Positions 26,859 to 35,911 of a DNA stretch of 36,633 bases are shown here, one piece after another. The position numbers and the translations under genes were made by a program. A model generated the notes under the pieces. The model saw only the letters and a program-made list of their open reading frames with translations. It was not told the origin of the DNA and made no database searches. How positions within the stretch are numbered: position 1 is the first letter of the stretch; the number at the start of each line of letters is the position of its first letter. The DNA is from Burkholderiales bacterium. GTDB taxonomy: Bacteria; Pseudomonadota; Gammaproteobacteria; Burkholderiales; Burkholderiaceae_C. The stretch spans positions 1 to 36,633 of the forward strand of contig CANHNO010000009.1 in NCBI GenBank assembly GCA_947462065.1, written 5' to 3'.

Positions 26859-27971
26859 TTAAGCCTCATCGAGGCTTCTATCTTTCATGCGGTCAAGCAA
26901 AAGTTTCGTGACTGCACCCGCCTCAAAGCAGGCCCTTACTTTTTCATAACCAGCCATACCAAGTCTACGGCACAGATCAGGGGAATCTGAAAGCAGTCTG
27001 ATGGCCTGAGCAAGCGCGTTGATATCACCTTCCTGAACCAGCAATCCGTTGACCCCATGCTCCACCAGTTCCGCCAATGCGCCATTGGAATAGGCGACGA
27101 CAGGCTTTCGGTAGGACCAAGCTTCGATAACTGCGCGTCCGAAAGTTTCAGGTCCGCCTGAGTGAGATACCGAAGGAACGATAACGGCTCTGCAATCTCG
27201 AAGATACAGATCCGGGGCCGGACTGTAAGAAAGCAATTGATAGCATCCGCCGATACCTAGATTTATAACAAGTTGATGCAGTTGTTTATGAAGAAGGGCA
27301 TCTCCTACTATACCCAAAGAAGTCGCTTTTACTTCACGATGTTCATCCTTGAGTATTTTCAATGCCAACATCAGATCCACATGACCTTTCCAGGGATTGA
27401 TGGTCGCCAAGTGGAGGAGTGGACCGTCGTAGGTCACCGGGCCCGACGGGAGTATCGCCATGTCGGGAATGACGTAGAAAGGGGCTGGGCCGGTAGGCTG
27501 AATGAAAAAAGGATTTATATAACCCAATCTTTGGGTGACTGACACTGAAGGTAAAAATACACGCAATCCGGATAGTCGAGAAAAAACATAGTCCAAGTCT
27601 TGCCACAAAAAGTCACGTATGTAGACGCAGCAACGTTTTCCAAGAGACGGAATAAACTTGGCGGACATCGCTGCTATCCGTGCGGATGTATTGGTGTTTA
27701 TCAGAATTGATGCGTCTGGATGCAGGAGGCAGTCAACTACAAGACGTAGGGAGGCCTTTCTCCTGCCCCATAAACTTGAGGAGTCCTTGATTCGAATCAA
27801 CTTTGCGTTTTTTGGCAAAGCATAGGGCAGTATAAGTTTCTCTAGGTGATGATTGTTTTCTGCGTATATTCGAATATTGAGATCGGGTGGGAGGTGGCGG
27901 ATTATTATTTCAACGCTTCGCTCCGCGCCGCCATAGCCGGTCGCAATAGATAGAATAAAAAGTGTCTTCAT
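26859..27971 (-). CDS. Glycosyltransferase, GT4 family (GT-B fold)
   Basis: The 370-residue product begins MKTLFILSIATGYGGAERSVE, the N-terminal donor/acceptor loop of GT-B enzymes. The C-terminal Rossmann domain shows LLHLATINPWKGHVDLM, the retaining GT4 ExxxxxxxE motif in GPETFGRAVIEAWSYRKP (near residue 280) and NGALAELVEHGVNGLLVQEGD. Sugar and linkage cannot be told. It is the last gene of the six-gene minus-strand operon and overlaps the preceding gene by 4 bp. Codon use is AT-rich compared with the flanking core genes, suggesting transfer. Confidence 0.9.
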   Translation of the reverse strand: MKTLFILSIATGYGGAERSVEIIIRHLPPDLNIRIYAENNHHLEKLILPYALPKNAKLIRIKDSSSLWGRRKASLRLVVDCLLHPDASILINTNTSARIAAMSAKFIPSLGKRCCVYIRDFLWQDLDYVFSRLSGLRVFLPSVSVTQRLGYINPFFIQPTGPAPFYVIPDMAILPSGPVTYDGPLLHLATINPWKGHVDLMLALKILKDEHREVKATSLGIVGDALLHKQLHQLVINLGIGGCYQLLSYSPAPDLYLRDCRAVIVPSVSHSGGPETFGRAVIEAWSYRKPVVAYSNGALAELVEHGVNGLLVQEGDINALAQAIRLLSDSPDLCRRLGMAGYEKVRACFEAGAVTKLLLDRMKDRSLDEA

Positions 27972-29170
27972 GAGAGTAGGTGTTGCTGTAAGAAGTACTC
28001 TTCACCCGCTCTCGAAATGTTATCGGCTAGGGAGCAATCTTGCGTGATCAATGCGATCGATTGTGCAAATTCAAAACCAGTCTGAGCGTGCAGATAGTGG
28101 ACCCCTGATTTCACATTCAGTCCCCTGACTCCCTCTCGGGAAGATATGACTGGTCGACGATGGGAAAATGCCTCGATTGTTTTTATCTTGGAGCCGCCGC
28201 CAGCCGAAAGTGGGACTATTGACAATGTGGAATTTTCATAGTGTTCTGTCAGTTTGTCCGCGTCAGGGCAAAACTCCACTCGTTCTGAAGATTCTATGAG
28301 GCTGAGTAGTTTTTTGGGAGCGCGCCGACCTACCACTCGAAATGTCCATTTCGTCAACAATAATTTCTCGAGCTCGGGCTGAATGGAATTTAATATGAAA
28401 AATACTGCTTCCTGATTTGGTGGGTAGTCGAGGCTGCCTACAAACAGAAAGCGTGCATTCACGGTGTGGTTAATGTATCGGCCAGGTACGTATGCCGGAC
28501 GTTCAATCCTATTGGGTCTCGTCGCGACGTTAGATATACCTCTGCGAGTCAATGCTTGTGCATCTTCATTCGCCGTGAGCCAAATTGCGCCGTATTTTTT
28601 GACTATGAGTCGCTCAAGTAAGTAATATTGAAATGCTGCCATCAGGGAGAGTATTGATTCCTGTAGTCTGCCCATGCGGGCGAGGCATCGAGCAACGCTC
28701 ATACGCGTTTTCGACTCAAGATCATCCATGTCAAGATCAACCCTGGCTTCTGTGCCTAAGCTTGAGATTGAATGCCCTAATTCATGCAGATAAAACCTGA
28801 AAACAACGACTCGTTTAATGGACTTTCCACTGAGTTTTTCGGTCAGCCCCCGAATAAATATTTTTTTTCTAGGTCGCAACCAGTCTACAACTAAGCTTCT
28901 GAATAGCAGGCAGATGGGTGGGAAAAGTATTGCGATCAGTCGAAGAAATTTATTGGTTCGAAATATCTCATTCGAGACGTTAAAAATACCTGCAGCAGGG
29001 TAGTTGGGTGGTATATCTTCAGCTTCGAATCTTTCTGTGATCACTACATATACATCATGATCGCAGCTTAATTCGGTTAGCCAGTTCCACGCACGTAAAG
29101 CGCGACCTGAGCTGTTTCTCTGGGGAATAACCGGCGTCAGCAGGATGGCGGCATCTTTGAATATAACCAT
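27968..29170 (-). CDS. Glycosyltransferase, GT4-like (GT-B fold)
   Basis: About 400 residues. The N-terminal part reads ILLTPVIPQRNSSGRALRAW, a group-1 nucleotide-sugar glycosyltransferase-like loop, with LRLIAILFPPICLLFRS in the middle of the N-domain. The C-terminal domain shows FLFVGSLDYPPNQEAVFF and LSAGGGSKIKTIEAFSHRRPVIS with a conserved Lys/Glu pair, similar to the TIGR03087/Stp1-type group. The start is unsettled: ATG at 29170, 11 bp after the ABC gene stop, or TTG at 29236, which would overlap that gene by 56 bp; neither has a clear ribosome-binding site. I used the ATG. It overlaps the next gene by 4 bp. Confidence 0.85.
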   Translation of the reverse strand: MVIFKDAAILLTPVIPQRNSSGRALRAWNWLTELSCDHDVYVVITERFEAEDIPPNYPAAGIFNVSNEIFRTNKFLRLIAILFPPICLLFRSLVVDWLRPRKKIFIRGLTEKLSGKSIKRVVVFRFYLHELGHSISSLGTEARVDLDMDDLESKTRMSVARCLARMGRLQESILSLMAAFQYYLLERLIVKKYGAIWLTANEDAQALTRRGISNVATRPNRIERPAYVPGRYINHTVNARFLFVGSLDYPPNQEAVFFILNSIQPELEKLLLTKWTFRVVGRRAPKKLLSLIESSERVEFCPDADKLTEHYENSTLSIVPLSAGGGSKIKTIEAFSHRRPVISSREGVRGLNVKSGVHYLHAQTGFEFAQSIALITQDCSLADNISRAGEEYFLQQHLLS

Positions 29171-29180
29171 GAAGGAGAAT

Positions 29181-30896
29181 TTAGTCAGTGGCTTCGCACG
29201 AACTATCAGCTCGAAGTGAAATGACTTGATCGGCAAATCGAAGGCAGCCAGGGCGATGAGTAACGAAGATCACGCTCATGTTGGGTCTCGCGAACTTTAT
29301 TTGGGACAACAGCTGTGTCTCAGTATCTTCGTCGAGGCCCGAGGTTGCCTCGTCTAGCAGTAGAAGATCTGGATATCTGTACAGCGCTCGAGCCAAAGCC
29401 AAGCGCTGTCGTTCGCCTCCTGATAACTGAATTCCATCTGCCCCAATTCGGGCGTGGTACCCATCTGGGTACGAAGATACTATGTATTTCAAGCAAGCCA
29501 AATCTAATACTTGATCAATCCTTGCAGCATCGCCGCCGTCGTACCCAAACACGATGTTGTCTGCAAAGCTACCATCGATCAAGGCGACCTGTTGGGGCAG
29601 GTAGGCGACTCTCGGTGGAGTGTCACCAGACCATCCATGAACGACTCTCCCAGATTGCGGCTTGTTGATTCCACAGAGCAGTTCCATCACCGTGCTTTTG
29701 CCAACGCCTGACGGTCCAGTGACTGCCAGCCAAGATGGATGGTTCAGCTTCAGGCTCCTGTTTTCGACAACCGGTCGCTTGTCCGAGGAATGACCGAATG
29801 TGACATTTTCCAGAGCAAAGAAAGATTGTTCCGTTCGCAATGGTTCAATGCATATCCTATTTACTTCCCCGGATGCTGCCCAATTGAACTCTTTCAAAAT
29901 CAATTCGATGTTGACTATCGATCCCGACAGTACGGCTCTAGTACTCAGAATATTTATTATCGCTGGCATGAGAGCGCGAGCGACAAATGCATAAAAAACT
30001 AACTGTGGCAATAGATCAGAAACAGGCCGTTTCATGTAAAGCCAAGTCGATATGGTGGCCAGAAGAATAATGAATAAACCATATTCAAGGCCCATGCGCG
30101 GGAGAGTTGGGAGAAAATTAAGTCGACGATTGGATTGCGAGACGCTGTCAAGCGCCTGATCCAATTGATCAATAAAGAAGCGCTCCAGTCCATAAACTCG
30201 AATTTCTCGAAATGAACCAAGGCATTCAGCAAGGCCGATGTTCCAGCGCTGGGTGGCGAGCTCACGTTGGTGCGCGAAGTTATTCTGCGCACGCCCGATC
30301 AAGCGCTGACTGCAAACCGAGAGGGTGACAACACAGATTGCCAAAAAGGTAGCGACGATTGCGTCATGCCATAGCAGGAGTGTGGTCAAGAATAAAAGCA
30401 TTAGCGTAGAAGAAATCAGAGTAACAGCTTGTTGGCTCACGTAGGCGGCGTCAATAGCTGTGGTAAAGCAGCGTCGAAGGTAATGGGCGCGATGCTGAGA
30501 CTGATAGTTCGACCAATCAAGGTGAAGATACCCCCGTAGCAGGCGGCTTACGGTGTCTTTTTGTACCTGTTGATGAAGGCTGGCAGTGGTCCAGGTTAAA
30601 AATCCCTGCGCAATAAATTTCAAAGTTATTAATATAAATAATAGTGCACTCAAGGACAAGGTGATCGGCCAACCGCTTAAGTATGATATTAAAAAAGTAG
30701 GACAGTCGCCGGCAATGCACTGGACGTACGGAACCAACGCGATAGCGAGCAGCATTTCCACCAATGAAAGAGCCGCTGCGCATAGCGAAACCAAGTAGAG
30801 GAGGCGCTTGTGACGAGAGTCGAAAAATTGCCGCAACAATTTCGTGAGAGATCGTGCCTCCGCGAAGGAAAAACTACTTTCTGCTTCATTAATCAT
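29181..30896 (-). CDS. ABC half-transporter (fused permease and ATPase), possible glycan flippase
   Basis: Type IV ABC exporter of 571 residues: a six-helix membrane domain (first ~310 residues, starting near LLYLVSLCAAALSLVEMLLA) and a C-terminal ATPase. ATPase motifs are complete: Walker A GPSGVGKST, Q-loop YLPQQVALIDGSF, signature LSGGERQRLALARAL, Walker B LLLLDEATSGLDE, H-loop FVTHR. Overall layout and the REIRVYGLERFFIDQ coupling segment recall PglK-type oligosaccharide flippases, which would suit five neighbouring glycosyltransferases, but MsbA-like lipid or peptide export is not excluded. Two extracytoplasmic cysteines (QCIAGDC) sit near residue 60. The start ATG at 30896 overlaps the upstream stop (ATGA). 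Confidence 0.88.
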   Translation of the reverse strand: MINEAESSFSFAEARSLTKLLRQFFDSRHKRLLYLVSLCAAALSLVEMLLAIALVPYVQCIAGDCPTFLISYLSGWPITLSLSALLFILITLKFIAQGFLTWTTASLHQQVQKDTVSRLLRGYLHLDWSNYQSQHRAHYLRRCFTTAIDAAYVSQQAVTLISSTLMLLFLTTLLLWHDAIVATFLAICVVTLSVCSQRLIGRAQNNFAHQRELATQRWNIGLAECLGSFREIRVYGLERFFIDQLDQALDSVSQSNRRLNFLPTLPRMGLEYGLFIILLATISTWLYMKRPVSDLLPQLVFYAFVARALMPAIINILSTRAVLSGSIVNIELILKEFNWAASGEVNRICIEPLRTEQSFFALENVTFGHSSDKRPVVENRSLKLNHPSWLAVTGPSGVGKSTVMELLCGINKPQSGRVVHGWSGDTPPRVAYLPQQVALIDGSFADNIVFGYDGGDAARIDQVLDLACLKYIVSSYPDGYHARIGADGIQLSGGERQRLALARALYRYPDLLLLDEATSGLDEDTETQLLSQIKFARPNMSVIFVTHRPGCLRFADQVISLRADSSCEATD

Positions 30897-31792
30897 AATG
30901 AACGAAGCCAAGTTCGCAACCTCCTACCCGAGCGAAGAAGCGTCAAATCCAATTGCTGCGCTCGGTAAGCAAGACTGTTTCCTACGGCATCCGAGGGAAG
31001 ATGCTTCCTCGCATAGTGGGCATAGGTCGTACTTGCATAACGAACGTAGTCAACGGTCAGAAGGCCTGCATGAAAACAGCTGAAATCCCTTCGATTCCTG
31101 GCGAACCAAAGATGATTCCACAAATGGACGCTATAGGATTCATCTCGCAAATCTGAGTAGCGTAAAAAAATATCATCAATCCCTTCAGGGCTGTGATCAA
31201 GCGCGTAAAAGGAAGTTTCTGGCTCAATGGCCACCAGATCAGGATTCTTGCGCGCTAACCGGCTGGGCAATAGTGTCGAGTGATTGCTCCAACTTCCATC
31301 GAAGGCCTCACGCATGCCGTCAAGCCACAGACGACAGAATTCAGATCCCTGGCTTGCTCCAATCCATGCATTGCAAAGGGACTCGGTCGCTCCTGTGGGA
31401 GGCCTTTCCTCGCCTAGGATGAATGGTCGTGAATACCAATCTTTAGGGATCGGCTTCAAGAACAGGGTGTCAATATCAGCATATATGCCGCCTGCTTCTA
31501 GCAATATCTGAAGTCGAGCAAAGTCTGCAAAGTGCGCATAGCGATAGGGATTTATTCTGGTGTCTTTGTACTCGTACTCTGCGACAAATTTATCCGGTTG
31601 TATTCGTTGAAGCTGGATCTCGGGTCGTATTCTTTCCCACCATTCACCCCAGGGCTCGTGGTGAAAGTGGAAGTGGATCGCATCGGGCTTATTTACTTCG
31701 ATGCAAGACTTGATGCATAAATAATACATTAAGTGAAAGGGCTCTATTTGTTTGCGCAAGCCAAACACGAAGTGAAATATATTCGGAATCAT
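30893..31792 (-). CDS. DXD-motif glycosyltransferase (Gly_transf_sug / OCH1-like)
   Basis: The 299-residue product has the hallmark pattern HFADFARLQILLEAGGIYADIDTLFLKP (shown here as a span around residues 86-113) with a DxD motif (DID) for metal and nucleotide-sugar binding, as in capsular polysaccharide and OCH1/TcdA-like transferases. The N-terminal NIFHFVFG and HFHHEPWGEWW fit this family too. It sits between the GT4 gene at 31789 and the ABC gene with 4-bp overlaps at both ends, so translation is coupled. Donor sugar is unknown. Confidence 0.87.
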   Translation of the reverse strand: MIPNIFHFVFGLRKQIEPFHLMYYLCIKSCIEVNKPDAIHFHFHHEPWGEWWERIRPEIQLQRIQPDKFVAEYEYKDTRINPYRYAHFADFARLQILLEAGGIYADIDTLFLKPIPKDWYSRPFILGEERPPTGATESLCNAWIGASQGSEFCRLWLDGMREAFDGSWSNHSTLLPSRLARKNPDLVAIEPETSFYALDHSPEGIDDIFLRYSDLRDESYSVHLWNHLWFARNRRDFSCFHAGLLTVDYVRYASTTYAHYARKHLPSDAVGNSLAYRAQQLDLTLLRSGRRLRTWLRSL

Positions 31793-32982
31793 TGGCTTCT
31801 CTCGGCACTCAGAGCCCGCAACAAGGTCGTTACAATGACTTCAGTGGAAAATATGGATTTTAGATTTTTCGCTTGTTGATTCGCGCGATCTTGGGCAGAT
31901 TTTCTATTATCAAACACGTCGCGCATCTGTCGTGCAGCATGATCGATTGAAGGCTCCGCCCATAGATCTGATGCTTGGTAGTTGGCGGACCACGTTGGCT
32001 CGCTTACTGGTACCATTTCGTAGTCGATCAGATAACACAGATCCGGGTCTATATAATCGATTTGACCTCCATATCCAGTGATAATCAATGGCTTGCCACG
32101 TAGAGCGGCTTCGAATGCTCCAAGGCCCCATCCCTCTGTGCGTGTCAAGTAGATGAAGCAGTCTCCCATTTCGTGTAACGCCATGATCTCCTGATCAGAA
32201 AGCGATTCATCAGAAATGAGAACAACAGGCGCTCGATCTGAATGGCGCCTTGCCATATCATTTACAGTCTGCTGAGTGGATGGATTTCGACGACGAAATC
32301 CATTTCTCCAGCTGCGTTGAATTTTTGTGATATCGGATTGACTGGTCTTGAGTACCATAAGAGTTTTATCATTGGAATCAAAAGCTTGCCAATAGGCCTC
32401 TAGAGATAAGTATGGGGCCTTCCGGTTTGACCAGTATGATATGTTATAAAAAATAAAACGATCATCTAGGTCTGCGATTTTTCCAAGGCGTGACCGGATC
32501 GATTCTGTGTGTTTGGCGGTGTGGGGCTCAAGGTATTCGAATTGCGAGAGATGCGGGACCACGTGAATCGGAACCGTGACACCGGATCGCCTGAATACGT
32601 CTAGATTCCACTGGCAGGGAACTAACACGCCATCCAGTCGATTAAGGATTTCGGGCCAATGCTTCGGTAGCCTTTCCAGCTCCCAGACGGTGTATCCAAT
32701 AACGCGTCGACCTAGCGCTTTTTCTCTATCTATCCAGTACGGATAATATTCAGGAACAGTGTGTATTAGAACTGTGTCATACTCGATATCGATGTTGCAA
32801 ACCGTGGATAGGATTGGGCAGGGCCAGTCCGTTCCATCGTAGGTCTCATAGCTCCCCTTTTGGGTCAACATCGGTGTCCAAGTCAGGTTAATTCCTGCTT
32901 TTATCAGGGCTCGAAGATAAGATTTGGCAGCGATTGCATATCCAGTGGTGTCTCCCCAGGATATATATTTTAGGGAGCGCAC
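31789..32982 (-). CDS. Glycosyltransferase, GT4 family
   Basis: The 397-residue product starts MRSLKYISWGDTTGYAIAAKSY, like bacterial GT4 enzymes of surface-glycan clusters. N-domain features are TVWELERLPKHWPEILNRLDGVLVPCQWN and VVPHLSQFE. The C-domain has DCFIYLTRTEGWGLGAFEAALRGKPLIITGYGG, with the two catalytic-type glutamates eight residues apart. Full length, with no defects. It starts 2 bp after the GT2 gene stop and overlaps the next gene by 4 bp. Confidence 0.9.
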   Translation of the reverse strand: MRSLKYISWGDTTGYAIAAKSYLRALIKAGINLTWTPMLTQKGSYETYDGTDWPCPILSTVCNIDIEYDTVLIHTVPEYYPYWIDREKALGRRVIGYTVWELERLPKHWPEILNRLDGVLVPCQWNLDVFRRSGVTVPIHVVPHLSQFEYLEPHTAKHTESIRSRLGKIADLDDRFIFYNISYWSNRKAPYLSLEAYWQAFDSNDKTLMVLKTSQSDITKIQRSWRNGFRRRNPSTQQTVNDMARRHSDRAPVVLISDESLSDQEIMALHEMGDCFIYLTRTEGWGLGAFEAALRGKPLIITGYGGQIDYIDPDLCYLIDYEMVPVSEPTWSANYQASDLWAEPSIDHAARQMRDVFDNRKSAQDRANQQAKNLKSIFSTEVIVTTLLRALSAERSQ

Positions 32983-32983
32983 T

Positions 32984-33877
32984 TCATCGCTCCTGAATCT
33001 TGAGGTGGAAGGTGAAAATGCCGGATATGAATCCCCATATTAATCCGGCCAATCGTGCGCCGAAGGCGGCGCTGCGCCATCCTCGTATTCTCAACACTTG
33101 TAGGGTGGCTGAGGCAGCACTTCGAATTCCAAAATAAATAATATTTGGCTTCATGCTTTTTGCTATCAGGGCCCCGTCTGCCTTTGCATATTCATAAAAT
33201 CTCTTTGCTGCCCATTTGTTCCATGGCGGTATTTTTGTTGGGTGTTGCATTCTTATGTCGGGGCTGTAGCATGCGCGGATATTTTCTGGTCCCGAAAAAA
33301 GTCTATTCATTAATTCCATGCCTTCCGCTGCAGGGAAAAATGCGCCAGGGCCGAATGATTCGTCAAACCCCTTTATATTTAGAAACGCATCGCGTCGAAT
33401 GAACAGTGTGGCCTCCGTCAGGCAGCTGAACATGTTCCAGCGGTCAAACAATATTTGTTTGGATTTCCAACGCAATAAATTCCCGGCTCCGGTCTCGTCT
33501 ACGGTTTTTCCGGTGATAACTTGGAGCGAGTCGTCTCTTGCCAGGCGCGCCGCTTCTAAAAGGGTATCTGGGAAGAACAGGCAGTCATCATCTGGAAAGC
33601 CTACCCAGTCCCCTCTGGCCGCACGAGCTCCGACGTTGCGTGCCCGGCTGGCTCCAATGAAATTAACTTTGATGTGTAGAATATCTAGTTTATTTTCGTA
33701 ACTTTTAATGAGTTTCGAGATTCTATTATCTTTATTTTGATCGACCACAATGATTTCAAAAATGAGGTTTCCATCTAATCCAACGGTGCTTGCAAGGAAT
33801 TCGTCAAGCTCTCCGTCGTCTTGAAGTGTCGCCACTACCAGTGAGAATAGAACGTCTTTTTGTGTATTCGCGGCCAT
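32984..33877 (-). CDS. Glycosyltransferase, GT2 family (GT-A fold)
   Basis: 297 residues from the ATG at 33877. The N-terminus LFSLVVATLQDDGELDEFLAS is a standard GT2 start, followed by FEIIVVDQNKD, the SRARNVGARAARGDWVGFPDDDCLF stretch containing the DDD metal site (near residue 90-100), and a GFDESFGPGAFFPAAEGMELMNRL acceptor region. The C-terminus has one or two hydrophobic segments. The frame is open for 127 more codons upstream, but that part covers IS debris and is not protein-like. It is the first gene of the operon, so the promoter should lie in 33878-34250; no clear -35/-10 pair was found. Confidence 0.88.
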   Translation of the reverse strand: MAANTQKDVLFSLVVATLQDDGELDEFLASTVGLDGNLIFEIIVVDQNKDNRISKLIKSYENKLDILHIKVNFIGASRARNVGARAARGDWVGFPDDDCLFFPDTLLEAARLARDDSLQVITGKTVDETGAGNLLRWKSKQILFDRWNMFSCLTEATLFIRRDAFLNIKGFDESFGPGAFFPAAEGMELMNRLFSGPENIRACYSPDIRMQHPTKIPPWNKWAAKRFYEYAKADGALIAKSMKPNIIYFGIRSAASATLQVLRIRGWRSAAFGARLAGLIWGFISGIFTFHLKIQER

Positions 33878-34299
33878 GGTTTTAAATGAATCAATTTGAA
33901 AATCGTTTATTGATCGATGGCCAAGTTTTCTTGCGTTGTGGGACAGCAGGCGGCCTCGTTGCTTGCCGTGCATGTACTGGGTAAAAGTCGTAGGGGGGCA
34001 TTGCGGCGCTTGAGAACCTGGGTATGGTTCGGAACGCTGCCTATGCCGCTTTTGTGAACGGCTGGCGGACCAGCGTTGTCGTGGAGAAGTTGTCGTGCGC
34101 CATGTGCGGTCGTTCTCCTCTGCCTGCGCTCCGTGCGTCAGTTGACGGACTCGGTGCAGTACACCTTGCTGTGGCGTTCGTTCATCTGGCCGGTGATGGG
34201 CGATGCGGTTTGGGTATCTACCGCGTTCAGCAAGCACCGCGAGTGAGTGATCCGACACGACGCGGTGATCAAGTCTTCAACGAGGTGGTGGCCTTTGCA
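33878..34299. other. Upstream region of the glycan operon, no recognised gene
   Basis: The composition returns to GC-rich here, marking the right boundary of the AT-rich segment close to 33950. Open frames on both strands are not protein-like. It probably holds the operon promoter and old IS debris. Confidence 0.5.
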
Positions 34300-34500
34300 G
34301 TTCGCGTCACCGGGAGCTTGGGCGTCATCGGTGCGTTCAAAGTTCTTACTTCCGGTCCCGGCCTTGATCGGCGTCCCGTCCACGCTGCGTTGTTCGTCCG
34401 AGCGTATGTCGTGCTGTGATGAACGAGCACCGGCGGCGACTTCAAAGGTGAGCGGCGCGGTAGCGAGGCGCGTGCTTCGACGAAGGACGGCAAGCCATGG
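34300..34500 (-). pseudogene. IS5-family transposase relic, middle fragment
   Basis: On the minus strand the translation RLATAPLTFEVAAG and SDEQRSVDGTPIKAGTGSKNF matches the conserved IS5-group stretch SDEHFSVDGTLIEAW-xxKSF that surrounds the first catalytic Asp (VDGT, at about 34375). The flanks do not continue as transposase. It lies next to a C-terminal piece of the same type of transposase on the opposite strand. Confidence 0.55.
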
Positions 34501-34554
34501 CTCTAGCGCAGTGGCAACTCCCTCAGTGATCTGCGCTAGATGGGCGTCACCAGG

Positions 34555-35020
34555 AGCGACAACCATCATGGTTTGATTGCCAGCGCCATGTTGGCCACCG
34601 TAGATGGCTTTGCTGAGCGCGAAGCGGCTAACTTCATGATCAGCGATGCACGGCAGGCGATGGCTGACGATGAGCGCGAAGTCACGCTGGGAGCCGACAA
34701 GGGATGCGACGCGCAAACATTTCATCGATGCGTTCGTGGTGTTGAACGTAACGACCCATGAGGTGCTGAACACCTCGGGCAGCAAGTCGGCGGTAACCGA
34801 TGAGTTCTCGTAGACCGCAGGCTCTGCAATTCAGGCGCGCAAGCCCAAGCTGATTGACCAAGGCTTGGGTTGGGACAAGACTGTGATCGGCGGTTGCCAG
34901 GTTGTGTTGCGCGGGCTCAATCGCGTGGACCACATGTTTGTGCTGGCCATGGCCTCTCATGGCTTGGTGCGCACGCACGTGCTTGCGCAAGTCCTTCTGT
35001 GTTGCTGGGACTGGCTGGAA
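34555..35020 (+). pseudogene. IS5-family transposase relic, C-terminal fragment
   Basis: Plus-strand translation gives HHGLIASAMLATVDGFAERE, VTLGADKGCDAQTF (family TxGADKGYDxxxF, with a catalytic Asp), then after a frameshift near 34712 FIDAFVVLNVTTHEVLN and SGSKSAVTDEF, a stop at 34811, then PKLIDQGLGWDKTVIGG and QVVLRGLNRVDHMFVLAMASHGLVR. The last part carries the DDE-region Glu-like segment as Asp. The order and spacing match an IS5-type C-terminal half, but the gene is dead. Confidence 0.75.
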
Positions 35021-35315
35021 GTCGTGCCTCAAACGCCTTCCTGGTCCATGAAGTTCAGGAGGCAGATTCGGCATCTCGAGAAGCATGGCCGCAGGATCGC
35101 AAGGCAGGGGAGGACAGCCTTGGTCGGGGCGGTTTTCAGCAGCCGGAAGGGCGTCCCTCATGTGGGAGCCAACGGGATGAGAGACGCCCGGACTTAGTCG
35201 CCTGAGACGCAGCATCTGCCACCGCAGAGAGTTCAGCATGGGCGGAGCTACCGTGCGCCAGCCACGCCGGCGCTGTCTGACGTGTCTGCTCTCTGCGTGG
35301 CCTTGACGGAGGCCG

Positions 35316-35735
35316 TCATAACACCCAGGCCTGGCGAGCCCAGCGCACCAGGGCGCCAACTTCTCGGTTGCTTTCGAGCCACTCGAGCTTGAAATTGCCG
35401 AGCCGGAGGTTTCGCAGGCCCAGCGTCTGGGAGAAAGTCTCTTCGGTAGCCTGCTCGCAACCCATGCTCCATTCGGAGTACTGGCGCGATGTGATCGGGG
35501 AACGGCTCAGAATCTTCATCGCCGTGTGGCGCGGATCTGCTTCGATCTTCACGAGGCGTTCTCGACACAGACCGAGTCGCCCTCAAGGCACTGGAGGAAA
35601 GTGCCATTACCGAGCAGTAGCGACGCCGGTGATGCGTCTTCCACTACTGTTCGGATGGCAATGAGCCAGCAGTTCGAGAAGATCCCCGTCAGAGGGATTG
35701 TCAGACGCCTTGCTGATGCAACGGGTAGGGGTCAT
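35316..35735 (-). pseudogene. BLUF-domain blue-light sensor, frameshifted
   Basis: Read from the ATG at 35735, the first frame gives RCISKASDNPSDGDLLELLAH and RRITG, a one-base shift leads to LLLGNGTFLQCLEGD, and a second shift returns to the first frame at CRERLVKIEADPRHTAM, SRSPITSRQYSEWSMG and the tail. This is the BLUF pattern (xxYxSRA, NxxxxITGxLLY, FxQxLEG, IxxDxRH, RxFxxWSMG), about 140 codons as in short BLUF proteins. The flavin-contacting Tyr position reads Cys; the conserved Gln is kept. Two compensating indels in so short a gene suggest decay, or assembly error. Confidence 0.8.
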
Positions 35736-35911
35736 CGGCAAGCGTCCTCATTTGTCCCTGGAGCCGAAAGTGTTCAACTTGGCTAGTTAAACGTTTGTAA
35801 CGTGTAAAACGCTAATTCTAATTTTTATAGAAACATGTGGCCTAGTCAATCACTTTCGATCGTCCCAGGCCGAGCCGTGAGCGCGTAGCAACTGAACCAA
35901 TTGCAACGCCG

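Noticed and set aside
33878-34258. N-terminal extension of the GT2 glycosyltransferase
   Set aside because: The 127 upstream codons are in frame but cover GC-rich IS debris and give a non-protein-like translation; the family N-terminus starts at the ATG at 33877.
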